From Solibacillus sp. R5-41 (GTDB lineage Bacteria > Bacillota > Bacilli > Bacillales_A > Planococcaceae), in assembly GCF_002736105.1 (NCBI RefSeq), contig NZ_CP024123.1:1976001-2040000 (forward strand): a stretch of 64,000 nt of DNA. The letters are read 5' to 3'. This document shows positions 24,540 through 33,291 of the stretch, piece after piece (position 1 is the first letter of the stretch; every line of letters begins with the position of its first letter). Made by a program: the position numbers and the translations under genes. The notes under the pieces were generated by a model. That model searched no databases. It was not told the origin of the DNA and worked only from the letters and a program-made list of their open reading frames with translations.

Positions 24540-25220
24540 ATGAATGATCAATTAAATTTTCAAAATATCATTAAAAAAAGTGTACTCGCGCTCGATTCTT
24601 TTGCTAGTTTTTCTTATATAGAAATTACTCTTGGTTTACTTTGCTCGTTCGGTATCGGGATGTTTATTTACTGGGTGTATAAGCGTTGTTTCCGTGGTGT
24701 TGTCTATAGCTACAACTATAATGTATCATTCGTTTTGATGACGATGATTACGACGCTCATTATTATGACAATCAGCACAAATATCGTCCTATCTCTAGGG
24801 ATGGTTGGTGCACTAAGTATTGTTCGTTTCCGTACAGCTGTGAAGGATCCATTAGATATCGTGTACATGTTTTGGTCGATTGCTGCAGGAATTGCGATCG
24901 GTGCGCAAATGTATCCGTTGGCAATTATGGGCTCGCTTGCATTCGGTGCAACATTAGCCTGGTTATCGAAGAAAAAAGTGCGTGGTGAAACGTATTTATT
25001 AATTCTCCAACATAATGAGGATGCTATGGAAGATGTTCGTAAAACATTGCAAAAATTAAATACGAAGTTAAAATCAAAAACAATCCGCAATGGATTTATT
25101 GAAATGACTGTAGAAATTCGATTAGTAGATGATAATACAGGCTTTATGAATAGATTAAACAGCATTGAAGGCGTGCATTCTTGTTCACTTGTCAACTATA
25201 CAGGGGATTATGCACAATAA
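24540..25220 (+). CDS. DUF4956 membrane protein
   Basis: Four membrane helices (about residues 28-45, 65-90, 100-118 and 122-140) are followed by a cytosolic ferredoxin-like domain of 80 residues. LSLGMVGALSIVRFRTAVKDPLDIVYMFWSIAAGIAIGA is split over the signature of the DUF4956 family, with the conserved VRFRT..K.P.D..Y.FW. Family members are commonly next to VTC polymerases and CotH proteins, so a role in polyphosphate handling or transport is inferred. AAAGGAG precedes the ATG at 24540; the 49-nt gap after the VTC gene holds no terminator. Confidence 0.85.
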   Translation: MNDQLNFQNIIKKSVLALDSFASFSYIEITLGLLCSFGIGMFIYWVYKRCFRGVVYSYNYNVSFVLMTMITTLIIMTISTNIVLSLGMVGALSIVRFRTAVKDPLDIVYMFWSIAAGIAIGAQMYPLAIMGSLAFGATLAWLSKKKVRGETYLLILQHNEDAMEDVRKTLQKLNTKLKSKTIRNGFIEMTVEIRLVDDNTGFMNRLNSIEGVHSCSLVNYTGDYAQ

Positions 25221-25255
25221 ATAGGGCATGTAAGCGTATTTTAAAACAATAAACG

Positions 25256-25301
25256 AAAGCACTTCCACATACGATAGACGTATAGGGAAGTGCTTTATTT
25301 T
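25256..25301. terminator. Bidirectional terminator, right copy of the pair flanking the Pel operon
   Basis: Arms AAAGCACTTCC (25256-25266) and GGAAGTGCTTT (25286-25296) followed by ATTTTGATTA. It closes the Pel operon on the plus strand and the ger operon on the minus strand. Nearly the same sequence is at 12261-12311. Confidence 0.85.
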
Positions 25302-25303
25302 GA

Positions 25304-26404
25304 TTAGCTTTGTTTCGTCTTGATTTTTCTTAATTTAGCGATTAAAAGCAATGTTAATGGCAAAATAATAGAGAAAATACCTATAGCTAGTGGCCAAGTC
25401 TCCTGGTTGTATTTATCGGAATGAATGATATTTGAATGAATAATTTGAGAAAGAGCCACAGCTAGCATTCCAAGTGGTAATATTAACGGTCTAGGATCCT
25501 TTATTTTAAGAATTTGACTTATACCGAATAAAGAAGCGTAAAAATACATAAAAGCTCGTACAAATATTGTGACCATCCACATAAAAGCCATAATAATTTC
25601 AATGCGTTGTAAAAAGTCTCCAATCGAAATTCTTTGTGCTAATGTATAACTTGGAAAAGTTCTTAAAGATGTATTGGTTACGCCCAATACTAATATCGAT
25701 AAAGCGATAAAGGCTGTTACAATTAAACCACCAATTAATGTGCCAATGTAAAAACCCTTTCTACCAGATTGAAGATTATTAATAGCAGAAGGAAAAATCA
25801 TTAATAGAACAATTAATGGAAATGAAAACAAACCCATGAAATGTAAAACACTATATATGAATGGTTGAATGGGTACATCAAAAAACGGCTGCACATTTTT
25901 AATATCAATTTGTGGAGAAACGGAGAACAAAAAAATAATAAATATGAACAAAAAAACTGGAAACAGTATTTCTAAAGTACGAGCAAAAACTTCTATACCT
26001 TGATAGGCCGCATAAAGAATAATAATCATAAAAAGTATAGAAAATACTACTGGCGGAGTTTCGGGCATCACCTCTGTTTGTAGGAAATAACCAATAAAGT
26101 AGATTAACTCTCCTGATGATAAAAGTGTTAACAGCACAAAACTTAGAGAAACTAATTTTCCAACAAAGCTACCTAAAATTTTTTCAGTTGCTTCTACAAA
26201 AGAATGGGTCGCCAATATATTTGAAAAAATGATATATAGCTTTATTAAAAGTAAGCTAAGTAGAGTACCTATTATTCCTACAATCCAAGCATCTTGATGT
26301 ACTTCTAGAGCTAAGCTTGCTGGAATAATTAATATTCCTGTTCCAACTGTATAGAGAATAACAATTATTGTGAATTGTCGTGAGCTTATTAATTGTTTTT
26401 CCAT
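25304..26404 (-). CDS. Spore germination protein, GerAB/GRKB permease-type subunit
   Basis: The 366-residue protein has about ten membrane helices and the amino-acid-permease-like layout of GerAB (start SSRQFTIIVILYTVGTGILIIPASLA). GerAB subunits sit in the inner spore membrane and bind germinants. This is the last gene of a four-gene minus-strand operon in the order A, C, small protein, B. The C-terminus ends in a basic tail (AKLRKIKTKQS). The bidirectional terminator at 25256-25301 follows. The germinant cannot be predicted. Confidence 0.9.
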   Translation of the reverse strand: MEKQLISSRQFTIIVILYTVGTGILIIPASLALEVHQDAWIVGIIGTLLSLLLIKLYIIFSNILATHSFVEATEKILGSFVGKLVSLSFVLLTLLSSGELIYFIGYFLQTEVMPETPPVVFSILFMIIILYAAYQGIEVFARTLEILFPVFLFIFIIFLFSVSPQIDIKNVQPFFDVPIQPFIYSVLHFMGLFSFPLIVLLMIFPSAINNLQSGRKGFYIGTLIGGLIVTAFIALSILVLGVTNTSLRTFPSYTLAQRISIGDFLQRIEIIMAFMWMVTIFVRAFMYFYASLFGISQILKIKDPRPLILPLGMLAVALSQIIHSNIIHSDKYNQETWPLAIGIFSIILPLTLLLIAKLRKIKTKQS

Positions 26405-26414
26405 AATATTCCTC

Positions 26415-26660
26415 TTATGAATTATTTTTATTTAACAATGTATCTTTTAAAAAGTCACTGATTGGTTGAAAAATATACATAATTGGGTCCAATGGGCTGC
26501 TATTAATGGCATTTAAATTTATAGCAATGTTTAATGACGTCCCCATAACTAACAAAATAGAGAATGTCCAAATTAGTTTAGTACTGCCTTTTTTTAATTT
26601 TGGAAGTTCGAAAAAAATAATAGCAATAGATACTATTGATATGCCTAAGGTGATTAACAT
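26415..26660 (-). CDS. Small two-helix membrane protein of the ger operon (D-type subunit)
   Basis: The 81-residue product has two membrane helices (about 2-18 and 28-47) and a short polar tail. Small two-helix D proteins are known within ger operons of Bacillus species and modulate receptor function, so the position between the C and B genes fits that role. The gene lies 8 nt after gerC and 10 nt before gerB. Confidence 0.75.
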   Translation of the reverse strand: MLITLGISIVSIAIIFFELPKLKKGSTKLIWTFSILLVMGTSLNIAINLNAINSSPLDPIMYIFQPISDFLKDTLLNKNNS

Positions 26661-26668
26661 CTCAATAT

Positions 26669-27856
26669 TTACTCCTTTAATTTTGTGTTTTTAATAGTCC
26701 CAAACCCGTGTGTATTGACATTAACCTTAACATTTACTTCTACCTCAGGATAAATCGTTTGCCAGTTGTCACTAATTTTTTTCCATTCTTTCGGGTCTGC
26801 ACGACGAATCGCTTCACCAAAACCAAGTACATCTGCTTGATAATTTTCTTGGAGAATTTCCAGCACGTGAGTAATATTTTTTTTAATGTACTTCTCAGTT
26901 TGATTATTAATCCAATCCATCATTTTTATTTCTGATAAATCAATATCACATTTGACCTCGGCGACATTTTGAACAATATCAATGCTAATATTGATTGTAG
27001 GCTGGCTGTTCTTAATTATCCCTTTCGTTTTCGTTTTAGATTGAGTAATTTCGGTTGTTAACTCGCCACCTGAAGGACAAGAGATAATTTCAATTGTTGA
27101 TTTAATATTATCGTTTAAATAATTAAAACTTTTACTTTCATACTCATCAATATAACCTAATAATTTATCCTCTTTAAAAATTGCGAGGCCAGTAAATTTA
27201 AGAAGTACGGGAGTTTCAACTCTCTCTACATTTGTTTTGTCTATTCCTAAGTTTTTATCCCCATGAACTTCAATGGCTGATATTACAAAAGAGGGGTTCT
27301 TTCCTCCTAAAGCTGACATTAAATCATCAATATCAACTTCCAATGTTGAGCCCCATGCATCTTCCGCACCTTTTAATGAATTTGACATTTTATTGGCAGG
27401 AACTTTTTCAATAGGCGTTAGTACATTTAATACATCTTTTGCAGTGGCTTGTTTAGATATGATGACAGAATAATCGTTCCGTATCTCTTGATCTCTAGCT
27501 AGAAAATCAACGGCATCCCTTAATCCAGTACTTGCCAATTCATCCCCGAAAATAACCATTTGCATATGTGCAAAATACAATTTTCTCGGGGAAGCTGCTA
27601 ATAATTTTCTAATCGCTTCAAATACTGTTTTTCCTTTACCGTGGTAGGTGACCACTGGTGCTTGTCCCTCTCCAGGTTTATTGGAGGAAACTTGTCCTGG
27701 GTTAATTACTTGTACAGAAATGGCGTATTCACCATCTATATAATCAATACCGAGCGCGGCAACAAGAGCTAATTCATTTAATTCACGTTTACTCCAACAA
27801 CCACTTAAAATTAAAAGTAGAGAGATGATTGTTAAAATGAATAGTTTATTTTTCAT
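26669..27856 (-). CDS. Spore germination lipoprotein, GerAC (Ger(x)C) family
   Basis: The 395-residue protein starts with a lipoprotein signal ending in ILSGC (Cys 20), followed by the family hallmark WSKRELNELALVAALGIDY. The family pattern continues with VVTYHGKGKTVFEAIRKL, PRKLYFAHMQMVIFGDELA and a C-terminal region with YQADVLGFGEAIRRADPKEWK, all typical of GerAC. It would be attached to the outer face of the inner spore membrane as the C subunit of the receptor. It sits 27 nt after the A subunit. Confidence 0.92.
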   Translation of the reverse strand: MKNKLFILTIISLLLILSGCWSKRELNELALVAALGIDYIDGEYAISVQVINPGQVSSNKPGEGQAPVVTYHGKGKTVFEAIRKLLAASPRKLYFAHMQMVIFGDELASTGLRDAVDFLARDQEIRNDYSVIISKQATAKDVLNVLTPIEKVPANKMSNSLKGAEDAWGSTLEVDIDDLMSALGGKNPSFVISAIEVHGDKNLGIDKTNVERVETPVLLKFTGLAIFKEDKLLGYIDEYESKSFNYLNDNIKSTIEIISCPSGGELTTEITQSKTKTKGIIKNSQPTINISIDIVQNVAEVKCDIDLSEIKMMDWINNQTEKYIKKNITHVLEILQENYQADVLGFGEAIRRADPKEWKKISDNWQTIYPEVEVNVKVNVNTHGFGTIKNTKLKE

Positions 27857-27883
27857 TGAGTTACCTCATTTATCATTTAATTC

Positions 27884-29407
27884 TCACTTATTTTTACGAC
27901 CTCTCACATTATTAGTTTGACTAATCAATCTAGGACGAGTAAGTAATGAACTACGAGGGAGTATTATTAATGCATCCTTTTGATCTTTAGGAATTAAAGG
28001 TGCAAACGGGCTCATGTATGGGACGCCAAATGAACGTAAACTACATAAATGAATAATTAGTAACATTAGTCCTATAAAGATTCCAAAAAGTCCAAACATA
28101 GCTGCTAAGACCATTAAAGGGAAGCGTAACATACGTATAGAATTAGATAGGCCGTATGCTGGAAAAAGGAAACTACTTATTGCCGTTAGAGCTACAATAA
28201 TAACCATAGCTGCTGAAACAATTCCTGCCTCGACGGCTGCTTGACCAATGATTAATGTTCCTACTATAGAGATTGCGGGTCCAATCATCCTAGGCATCCT
28301 TAAACCTGCTTCCCTTAAAACTTCAAATGCAATTTCCATAATTATTGCCTCAACAAATGCAGGGAATGGAACACCTTCTCTTTGTGCGTATATACTAATG
28401 AGTAAGGGTGTTGGAATCATTTCATGATGAAAAGTCGTTAGAGAAATATAGAGAGCAGGAGCAACTAATGCAAGGCTAATTCCTAAAAATCTAATAAGAC
28501 GAATAAACGAACTGACAAATGCATTTTGAGAATAATCTTCTGCAGATTGCAAAAAAGACGTGAATAATGCAGGTACAATTAACACAAATGGTGTACCATC
28601 TACTAAAATGGCTATTTTTCCTTCAAGTAAGTCTCCAGCAATTACATCTGGGCGTTCTGAATTAAAAACAGTAGGAAATAAGCTGAACTTAGAATCTTGA
28701 ATTAATTGTTCAATATAACCACTCTCTAATATACTATCAATGTCTATTTGATCTAATCTATCAAGTACTTCCTGAATTATTTCTTCATTTGCTATGCCAT
28801 TTATATACATTACAGCTACTTCCGTTTGCGTAACTTTACCAATAACTCTAGATTTTATCCAAAGGTTGGGGCTTTTAATTTTACGTCTAATTAAGGCGGT
28901 ATTGGTTCTTAAAGTTTCCGTAAAGGATTCTCTAGGTCCTCTAATTACAGACTCGGTTGCAGGCTCTGATATGGCTCTGTCTTTGGCATTTTTTGTACTT
29001 GTTGAGATGCCTTTTGAGCTACCATCTAGTAATATTACGGTATCCCCGTTTAAAATTGCGTTAAACAATGATGGGAAATCAACTATATCTTTTATACTCC
29101 CCACAGATAAACACTGAGTTTTTAATCGCAATTCAATATCTTGTAAGGTTGTTTCAGATTGTATCTCAAAATTTTTAATAATATTTTCTAGTATAAAATC
29201 TGTAATCGAAGTATTATCGGCAAGACCATCCGTAAAGATAATAGCTATTGGTATCTCAATAGGTTTTCCAATCATAAATTCACGGATAATAATATCATTA
29301 CTATTACCTAGTGAATCTTTTATGGTTTGTATATTTTTCAGGAGAGATGTAGAAAGAAATTGAGCTGTCGTTTCTTTCGATAGGTTATCATTTTCTGAAA
29401 TATCCAC
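27884..29407 (-). CDS. Spore germination protein, GerAA (GRKA) subunit
   Basis: The 507-residue protein matches GerAA: an N-terminal soluble domain with FMIGKPIEIPIAIIFTDGLAD and LIRRKIKSPNLWIKSRVIGK, then a conserved membrane part starting at LLEGKIAILVDGTPFVLIVPALF and containing RFLGISLALVAPALYISLTTFHHEMIPT. The GTG start has AAAGGAGG 9 nt upstream. As the first gene of the operon its upstream region (29420-29510) should hold a forespore sigma-G promoter; a GAATA...CATAACTA arrangement on the minus strand near 29480-29505 is only a loose match. Confidence 0.92.
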   Translation of the reverse strand: MDISENDNLSKETTAQFLSTSLLKNIQTIKDSLGNSNDIIIREFMIGKPIEIPIAIIFTDGLADNTSITDFILENIIKNFEIQSETTLQDIELRLKTQCLSVGSIKDIVDFPSLFNAILNGDTVILLDGSSKGISTSTKNAKDRAISEPATESVIRGPRESFTETLRTNTALIRRKIKSPNLWIKSRVIGKVTQTEVAVMYINGIANEEIIQEVLDRLDQIDIDSILESGYIEQLIQDSKFSLFPTVFNSERPDVIAGDLLEGKIAILVDGTPFVLIVPALFTSFLQSAEDYSQNAFVSSFIRLIRFLGISLALVAPALYISLTTFHHEMIPTPLLISIYAQREGVPFPAFVEAIIMEIAFEVLREAGLRMPRMIGPAISIVGTLIIGQAAVEAGIVSAAMVIIVALTAISSFLFPAYGLSNSIRMLRFPLMVLAAMFGLFGIFIGLMLLIIHLCSLRSFGVPYMSPFAPLIPKDQKDALIILPRSSLLTRPRLISQTNNVRGRKNK

Positions 29408-29728
29408 TACAAGAATCCTCCTTTATTTTCTCTATTATTGAATTGTTTTACAAATAAAAAAGATAACTGAAATTAGTTATGTGCTAACTTGTTATATTTT
29501 ATTCGATTTAATCAAATAGCGAATGCTTATCATGAAGGTCAAAATATTTATTTCCATTGTAAAGGTGATAGCAATCACACAGGTACGGTTCAACAGTTAC
29601 GTTATTTGAATTAGGGAAAGCTGTTTTGATGGCAGATACAGTTGTGAAAAATACATGTACGCGGAGAAACAATGAGCTTGCTAGTTGAAAAATATGAGAA
29701 TGAGATTGCATCCATTTTTACTTAGTTA
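29408..29728. other. Gap between the ger operon and the broken ars copy, with a gene scrap
   Basis: The first 100 nt are the ger leader. From about 29516 the plus strand reads AYHEGQNIYFHCKGDSNHTG and, after stops, MSLLVEKYENEIASIF near 29670. This looks like a decayed short gene, but I cannot assign it. Confidence 0.3.
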
Positions 29729-29753
29729 TAATATAAGTATATCGTTATATAGT
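29729..29753 (+). promoter_or_regulatory. ArsR operator/promoter of the broken ars copy
   Basis: ATAATATAAGTATATCGTTA and the following TATA are the same as upstream of the intact arsR at 32935-32958. The imperfect dyad ATATAAGTATAT/CGTTATATA is typical of ArsR sites. Confidence 0.6.
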
Positions 29754-29769
29754 GATGGAGGTTGTGGAA

Positions 29770-30084
29770 ATGGAAATTGAATAAATCGAAAAACAATTAA
29801 AGGCTGTGGCGGATGCAAATCGATTAAAAATATTGGCTTGTTTAAAGAAGGGTGAGGTATGTGTTTGTAATTTCACGGATATACTTGGTATTTCTCAACC
29901 TGCAGTGAGTCAGCATTTACGCAAATTAAAGGAAGCAGGGATTATTACAGAGCGTAAAGTTGGCACGTAGAAGCATTACCGGATCCAAGAAAAGCAAACA
30001 ACGTTAATGCAAAATGTACTTGCTTCCATTAATGAAGAGTGTACATGTGGCTGTAAAATTGATAGTGAATGTGTGGAGGGTTAA
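29770..30084 (+). pseudogene. arsR: arsR pseudogene with two nonsense codons
   Basis: The 105 codons align over their whole length with the intact arsR at 32974-33288 and retain ADANRLKILACLKKGEVCVC and GISQPAVSQHLRKLKEAG. TAA replaces a Leu codon at codon 5 and TAG replaces the Trp of KVGTWKHY. No insertion or deletion is present, so inactivation is by point mutation. The two copies differ at many silent sites, which speaks against a recent duplication. Confidence 0.92.
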
Positions 30085-30087
30085 AAA

Positions 30088-30354
30088 TTGAATATGTTTT
30101 TATTAGCGGCACTTATTTTTATCGTGACACTGATTTTTGTAATTTGGCAGCCAAAGGGACTGAACATTGGTTGGTCTGCAATGGCAGGTGCTGTTATTGC
30201 GTTATTTGTAGGTGTTGTTGATTTAGGAGATGTCGGCACAGTTATTGATATTACGTGGAATGCGACATTATCGTTTATAGCGATTATTTTAATTTCACTT
30301 GTTTTAGATGAAATCGGTTTGTTTGAATGGGCAGCATTACATAAAATAGGGTGA
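30088..30354 (+). pseudogene. arsB: Truncated arsB
   Basis: The first 84 residues are almost identical to the intact ArsB (33292-34590) from [20 protein letters not shown] to LFEWAALH. Then the sequence leaves the homology at about 30346 and stops after KIG. Only the first three membrane helices remain. The break marks the junction with unrelated DNA, probably the end of a deletion or insertion. Confidence 0.92.
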
Positions 30355-30414
30355 TCTAGCTAAGAACAACGCGTCCTGCAGTAACGCTAGAGTGCCCAAT
30401 AGAGCATTTGCATA

Positions 30415-30455
30415 AAGCCCAATTTCTCACGTACAACCGTTGAGAAATTGGGCTT
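30415..30455. other. Strong 15-bp hairpin after the arsB break
   Basis: AAGCCCAATTTCTCA (30415-30429) and TGAGAAATTGGGCTT (30441-30455) are exact reverse complements with an 11-nt loop. No U-run follows. It may be the end of a lost mobile element or an old terminator. Confidence 0.5.
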
Positions 30456-30613
30456 CTTAATGCAATCAAGAAATCGCTAGTTACTTTCATGTGCTCCTTG
30501 ACGTCTAATCATGGCTGCTTTACAAGCAACAGGGTACAACTCCAACACTACAACTATGGAATATTAAATATCATCAAGTGAGGGCTTGTGGAATGAAATA
30601 TAAAAATCGCTAA

Positions 30614-30749
30614 GAAAATTTGGTTACCATTACATCAGGTAGTAAAGTAACGACAGAAGAATGGCCATTAGGAGGTAGCAACCTCTGACGGAAAAGTGTA
30701 CACTGTGGATAAGACATATATTGGTAATTTTGGGATATTTGCATCTTAA
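30614..30749 (+). pseudogene. 3' fragment of an unknown gene, frameshifted
   Basis: NLVTITSGSKVTTEEWPLGG continues, after a one-base shift near 30685, as SDGKVYTVDKTYIGNFGIFAS and a stop. Neither part has a start. I cannot name the parent gene. Confidence 0.3.
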
Positions 30750-30776
30750 AAAAATTCATTATTGAGAGGTGTAGTA

Positions 30777-31925
30777 ATGAAAGTGAAAGTTATTCTCACA
30801 TTTTTTACTTTTACATTGTTCCTAGCTTTTGGTTACACGGCACACGCAGAAAATCTTTATGACTCTTATAAAGATGTAACAGAATTTGACTTGAAAAATA
30901 GTATGATTCTTTCTTCTGAAAGTTCCATGGCATTTATTAATGGGCAGAAGGTATCAGCCGTTCAGCCGATTGTTAAAGATGGCAGAACATTAGTACCCCT
31001 TCGTTTTATTTCTGAAGGATTTGGTGCAAAGGTAGAGTATAATACAAAAAATCAGGTCATTACTATTAAACACGCTAATAAAACCATATCACTGAAAATA
31101 GGGGAGAATAATATTTCTATAAATGAGAAATCAAGCGAAATGGATGTGGCTGCAAGCATTTACAACAATACAACGTATATTCCTTTAAGGGATATTGGTG
31201 AGGCATTTAATAAAAAAGTAGTCTATTTAAAAAAAGCAGAAATTCAACCATATAGTTTGATTATAATTAGAGATATTAACGCCTCAGCAATCGAAAACTT
31301 TAATATTATCCGCGCCGTTAAATTACTATTCGAAGGGAAATCTATTGTCTATAGTGATCGTTTTATGGCAATCATTAAAGAAAACGGTCACTTATTAGTT
31401 AGCAATGATTTCTATTATTTTGAGCCTTTTGTTTATCAGGAATTGATTGAGGATAAAAACTCGGTTCGACTTGGAGATATTTGGTTTAATACAGATATGG
31501 GCCATTTTTATTTGAATTATGCCTATAACACAACGCGGGAATCTATATTATACCGTGTGGATGGAGAAGTGATTACAAGGGTAGCAATTGAAAAAGCACC
31601 GATAAAGGCAGTAAAAACATATTTAAACGATGTCTATTATTTGACGAGATATGAGCGTGGTATACTTGATGCTCATGAAACAAGTAATTTAAAATCTGCA
31701 ACGTTTAACAATGGACAATGGTTTTCCGATTATTTAGGTAAGCCTGGATTTTATTACGGCTTTGACACATTAGGTAAGGTCTATGATTGGAAAATTAATG
31801 ATAACGGTATCTCTACATTTGGCTATCAACGCTCTGGAGATCTAAGTTCTGATGAAAGAAAAAAAACGTTTGGACATTATAGAATCGAACTGAAAGGGCA
31901 GCACCATGAGCTTGTATCGCCATAA
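30777..31925 (+). CDS. Secreted protein with copper-amine-oxidase N-terminal (stalk) domain
   Basis: A signal peptide (VKVILTFFTFTLFLAFGYTAHA, cleaved after about residue 24; first 20 residues hydrophobic) leads to a Cu_amine_oxidN1 domain at about 45-155. Its two strands read FINGQKVS...DGRTLVPLRFISEGFGAKVEY and INEKSSEMDVAASIYNNTTYIPLRDIGEAF. This small beta domain is common on Gram-positive surface proteins and binds no copper. The remaining 220 residues are beta-rich, with Y/W-x-repeats like a propeller, and unassigned. ATG 30777 has GAGAGGTG upstream. There is no obvious anchor, so it is likely secreted. Confidence 0.8.
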   Translation: MKVKVILTFFTFTLFLAFGYTAHAENLYDSYKDVTEFDLKNSMILSSESSMAFINGQKVSAVQPIVKDGRTLVPLRFISEGFGAKVEYNTKNQVITIKHANKTISLKIGENNISINEKSSEMDVAASIYNNTTYIPLRDIGEAFNKKVVYLKKAEIQPYSLIIIRDINASAIENFNIIRAVKLLFEGKSIVYSDRFMAIIKENGHLLVSNDFYYFEPFVYQELIEDKNSVRLGDIWFNTDMGHFYLNYAYNTTRESILYRVDGEVITRVAIEKAPIKAVKTYLNDVYYLTRYERGILDAHETSNLKSATFNNGQWFSDYLGKPGFYYGFDTLGKVYDWKINDNGISTFGYQRSGDLSSDERKKTFGHYRIELKGQHHELVSP

Positions 31926-32055
31926 AGTAATTGACATGTTAAATTTTTTATTTAAACCAATAAGAAATAGTTGTTGATGGATAAGAACAATCTCAGTTGG
32001 ATAAAATATTTGTGAACTTAAAAAGTTCAAATTTCAAGGATTGGGAGGACTAAAT

Positions 32056-32397
32056 ATGTCATCTGAAATGGGAGAAATACATCGTACTGGTCGAGACATT
32101 AACGACGAAATAGTACATTTTGGTGGGCAAGCTGAGAGTGTTTTTAGTTCATTGGCTGAACCAGGTCGACTTTCAATACAAAAGAAAGCAGACGACTTAG
32201 CTGCACAGTATCTTGAAAGTAATCCTAATCCAGACTATTATGATTGTGTTAAAATTGTAGCAGAGGGAGTTTTGACAGCAGGGAAAGAAATTAAGGCTAG
32301 CAGTGGTTCTTGGGGAGAATCAGTAGATGCAGCACTTGGTGCTGGTGTTGGAGTTCCAGCAGCAAAAATAGCTTGTAAAAGAATAACGATGTCTTAA
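32056..32397 (+). CDS. Hypothetical small protein with Gly/Ala-rich C-terminus, 113 aa
   Basis: ATG 32056 has GGGAGG at the right distance. The first 60 residues are polar and helical (EMGEIHRTGRDINDEIVHF, KKADDLAAQYLES); the tail (ESVDAALGAGVGVPAAKIACK) is Gly/Ala-rich and carries one of only two cysteines. There is no signal peptide. I considered a bacteriocin-like precursor because of the amphipathic Gly-rich tail, but no leader, modification or transport gene is nearby. A terminator follows. Confidence 0.6.
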   Translation: MSSEMGEIHRTGRDINDEIVHFGGQAESVFSSLAEPGRLSIQKKADDLAAQYLESNPNPDYYDCVKIVAEGVLTAGKEIKASSGSWGESVDAALGAGVGVPAAKIACKRITMS

Positions 32398-32403
32398 TTT
32401 TTG

Positions 32404-32437
32404 AAAAAGCGTAGGCGTAAAAAGCTTATGCTTTTTT
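32404..32437 (+). terminator. Terminator after the 113-aa gene
   Basis: AAAAAGCGTAGGC pairs with GCTTATGCTTTTT through two mismatches and ends in a T-run. Confidence 0.65.
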
Positions 32438-32586
32438 ATATTTATTGATTTCTTTTATTCTCTCCTCAATAGTAATTTTAGTTGTATGGACATTCTTGTC
32501 CATACTGTAAAAGGACAAGGACATCGAGTCTTGTTACTTTTGCCTAAAGTTAAGAGTATTAAGCATTTATTTTTTATAATGACTCC

Positions 32587-32680
32587 AAGTCCTTGTCCAT
32601 GTACATTAGGGAAGCTTGCTAAGTCATTTGTGCCCTTACTTCAATTACAAATTAGGAACACGGTCGTAATATATATATAC
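32587..32680 (+). repeat. Dispersed repeat family B, copy 1
   Basis: About 90 bp here match 43865-43958, including TCTTGTCCATGTACA-like and AAGTCATTTGTGCCCTTACT segments and ACAAATTAGG-ACACGGTC. No coding potential is visible. Confidence 0.75.
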
Positions 32681-32934
32681 CTTGGTCACAACTTTCTAAT
32701 TATCGGATGCTTCCTATAATTTATCGTTCAAAAGTGGATTATTCGTATAAATAATGCTAATTATCGTTTAATGTAGATTTATCCAATATTCATAAAATTA
32801 TTCACAAGAGTGACAAACTTAGTTTGTTGTTACTATATCTTAACAAAGGAGAAGAAGTTGATTTTGAAAATAATGTGACATCTTTACAATATTACTTTGC
32901 GTATTAGTGGTTGCAAAAATCATCACTACCACAT

Positions 32935-32958
32935 AATATAAGTATATCGTTATATAAT
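32935..32958 (+). promoter_or_regulatory. ArsR operator/promoter of the intact ars operon
   Basis: The imperfect dyad ATATAAGTATAT/CGTTATATA lies 15 nt upstream of the arsR start and recurs before the arsR pseudogene. ArsR would bind here and leave on binding As(III). Confidence 0.65.
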
Positions 32959-32973
32959 TATGGAGGTGTGAAA

Positions 32974-33288
32974 ATGGAAATTGAACTAATTGAGAAACAA
33001 TTAAAAGCTGTCGCAGATGCGAACCGATTGAAAATCCTTGCTTGTTTAAAAAAAGGAGAGGTATGTGTTTGTGATTTTACGAATGTATTAGGTATATCAC
33101 AGCCAGCGGTTAGTCAGCATTTAAGGAAGTTAAAAGAGGCTGGCATCATTGCAGAGCGTAAAGTTGGAACATGGAAGCATTATCGTATTCATGAGAATCA
33201 AACTACGTTAATGCAAAGCATACTGGCTTCCATCGATGGAGATTGGACTTGTGGTTGTAAAATTGATTGTGTATGTGTGGAGGGTTAA
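32974..33288 (+). CDS. arsR: ArsR family arsenite-responsive repressor
   Basis: The 104-residue winged-helix repressor carries the metal-binding ELCVC-type box as KKGEVCVCDFT on the alpha-3 helix and the recognition helix ISQPAVSQHLRKLKEAG. Additional Cys residues (CGCKIDCVC) at the C-terminus may widen metalloid sensing. The frame is open from 32911, but ATG 32974 follows GGAGGTG and matches the start of the duplicate copy. It opens the operon arsR-arsB-arsC-arsD-arsA and is separated by 3 nt from arsB. Confidence 0.95.
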   Translation: MEIELIEKQLKAVADANRLKILACLKKGEVCVCDFTNVLGISQPAVSQHLRKLKEAGIIAERKVGTWKHYRIHENQTTLMQSILASIDGDWTCGCKIDCVCVEG

Positions 33289-33291
33289 TAA

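Noticed and set aside
30360-30420. Group II intron or integron site after the arsB break
   Set aside because: No reverse transcriptase, domain V-like hairpin or attC core could be found; only an isolated hairpin.
32056-32397. Bacteriocin precursor
   Set aside because: No leader with double Gly, no modification, immunity or export gene nearby; kept as hypothetical.
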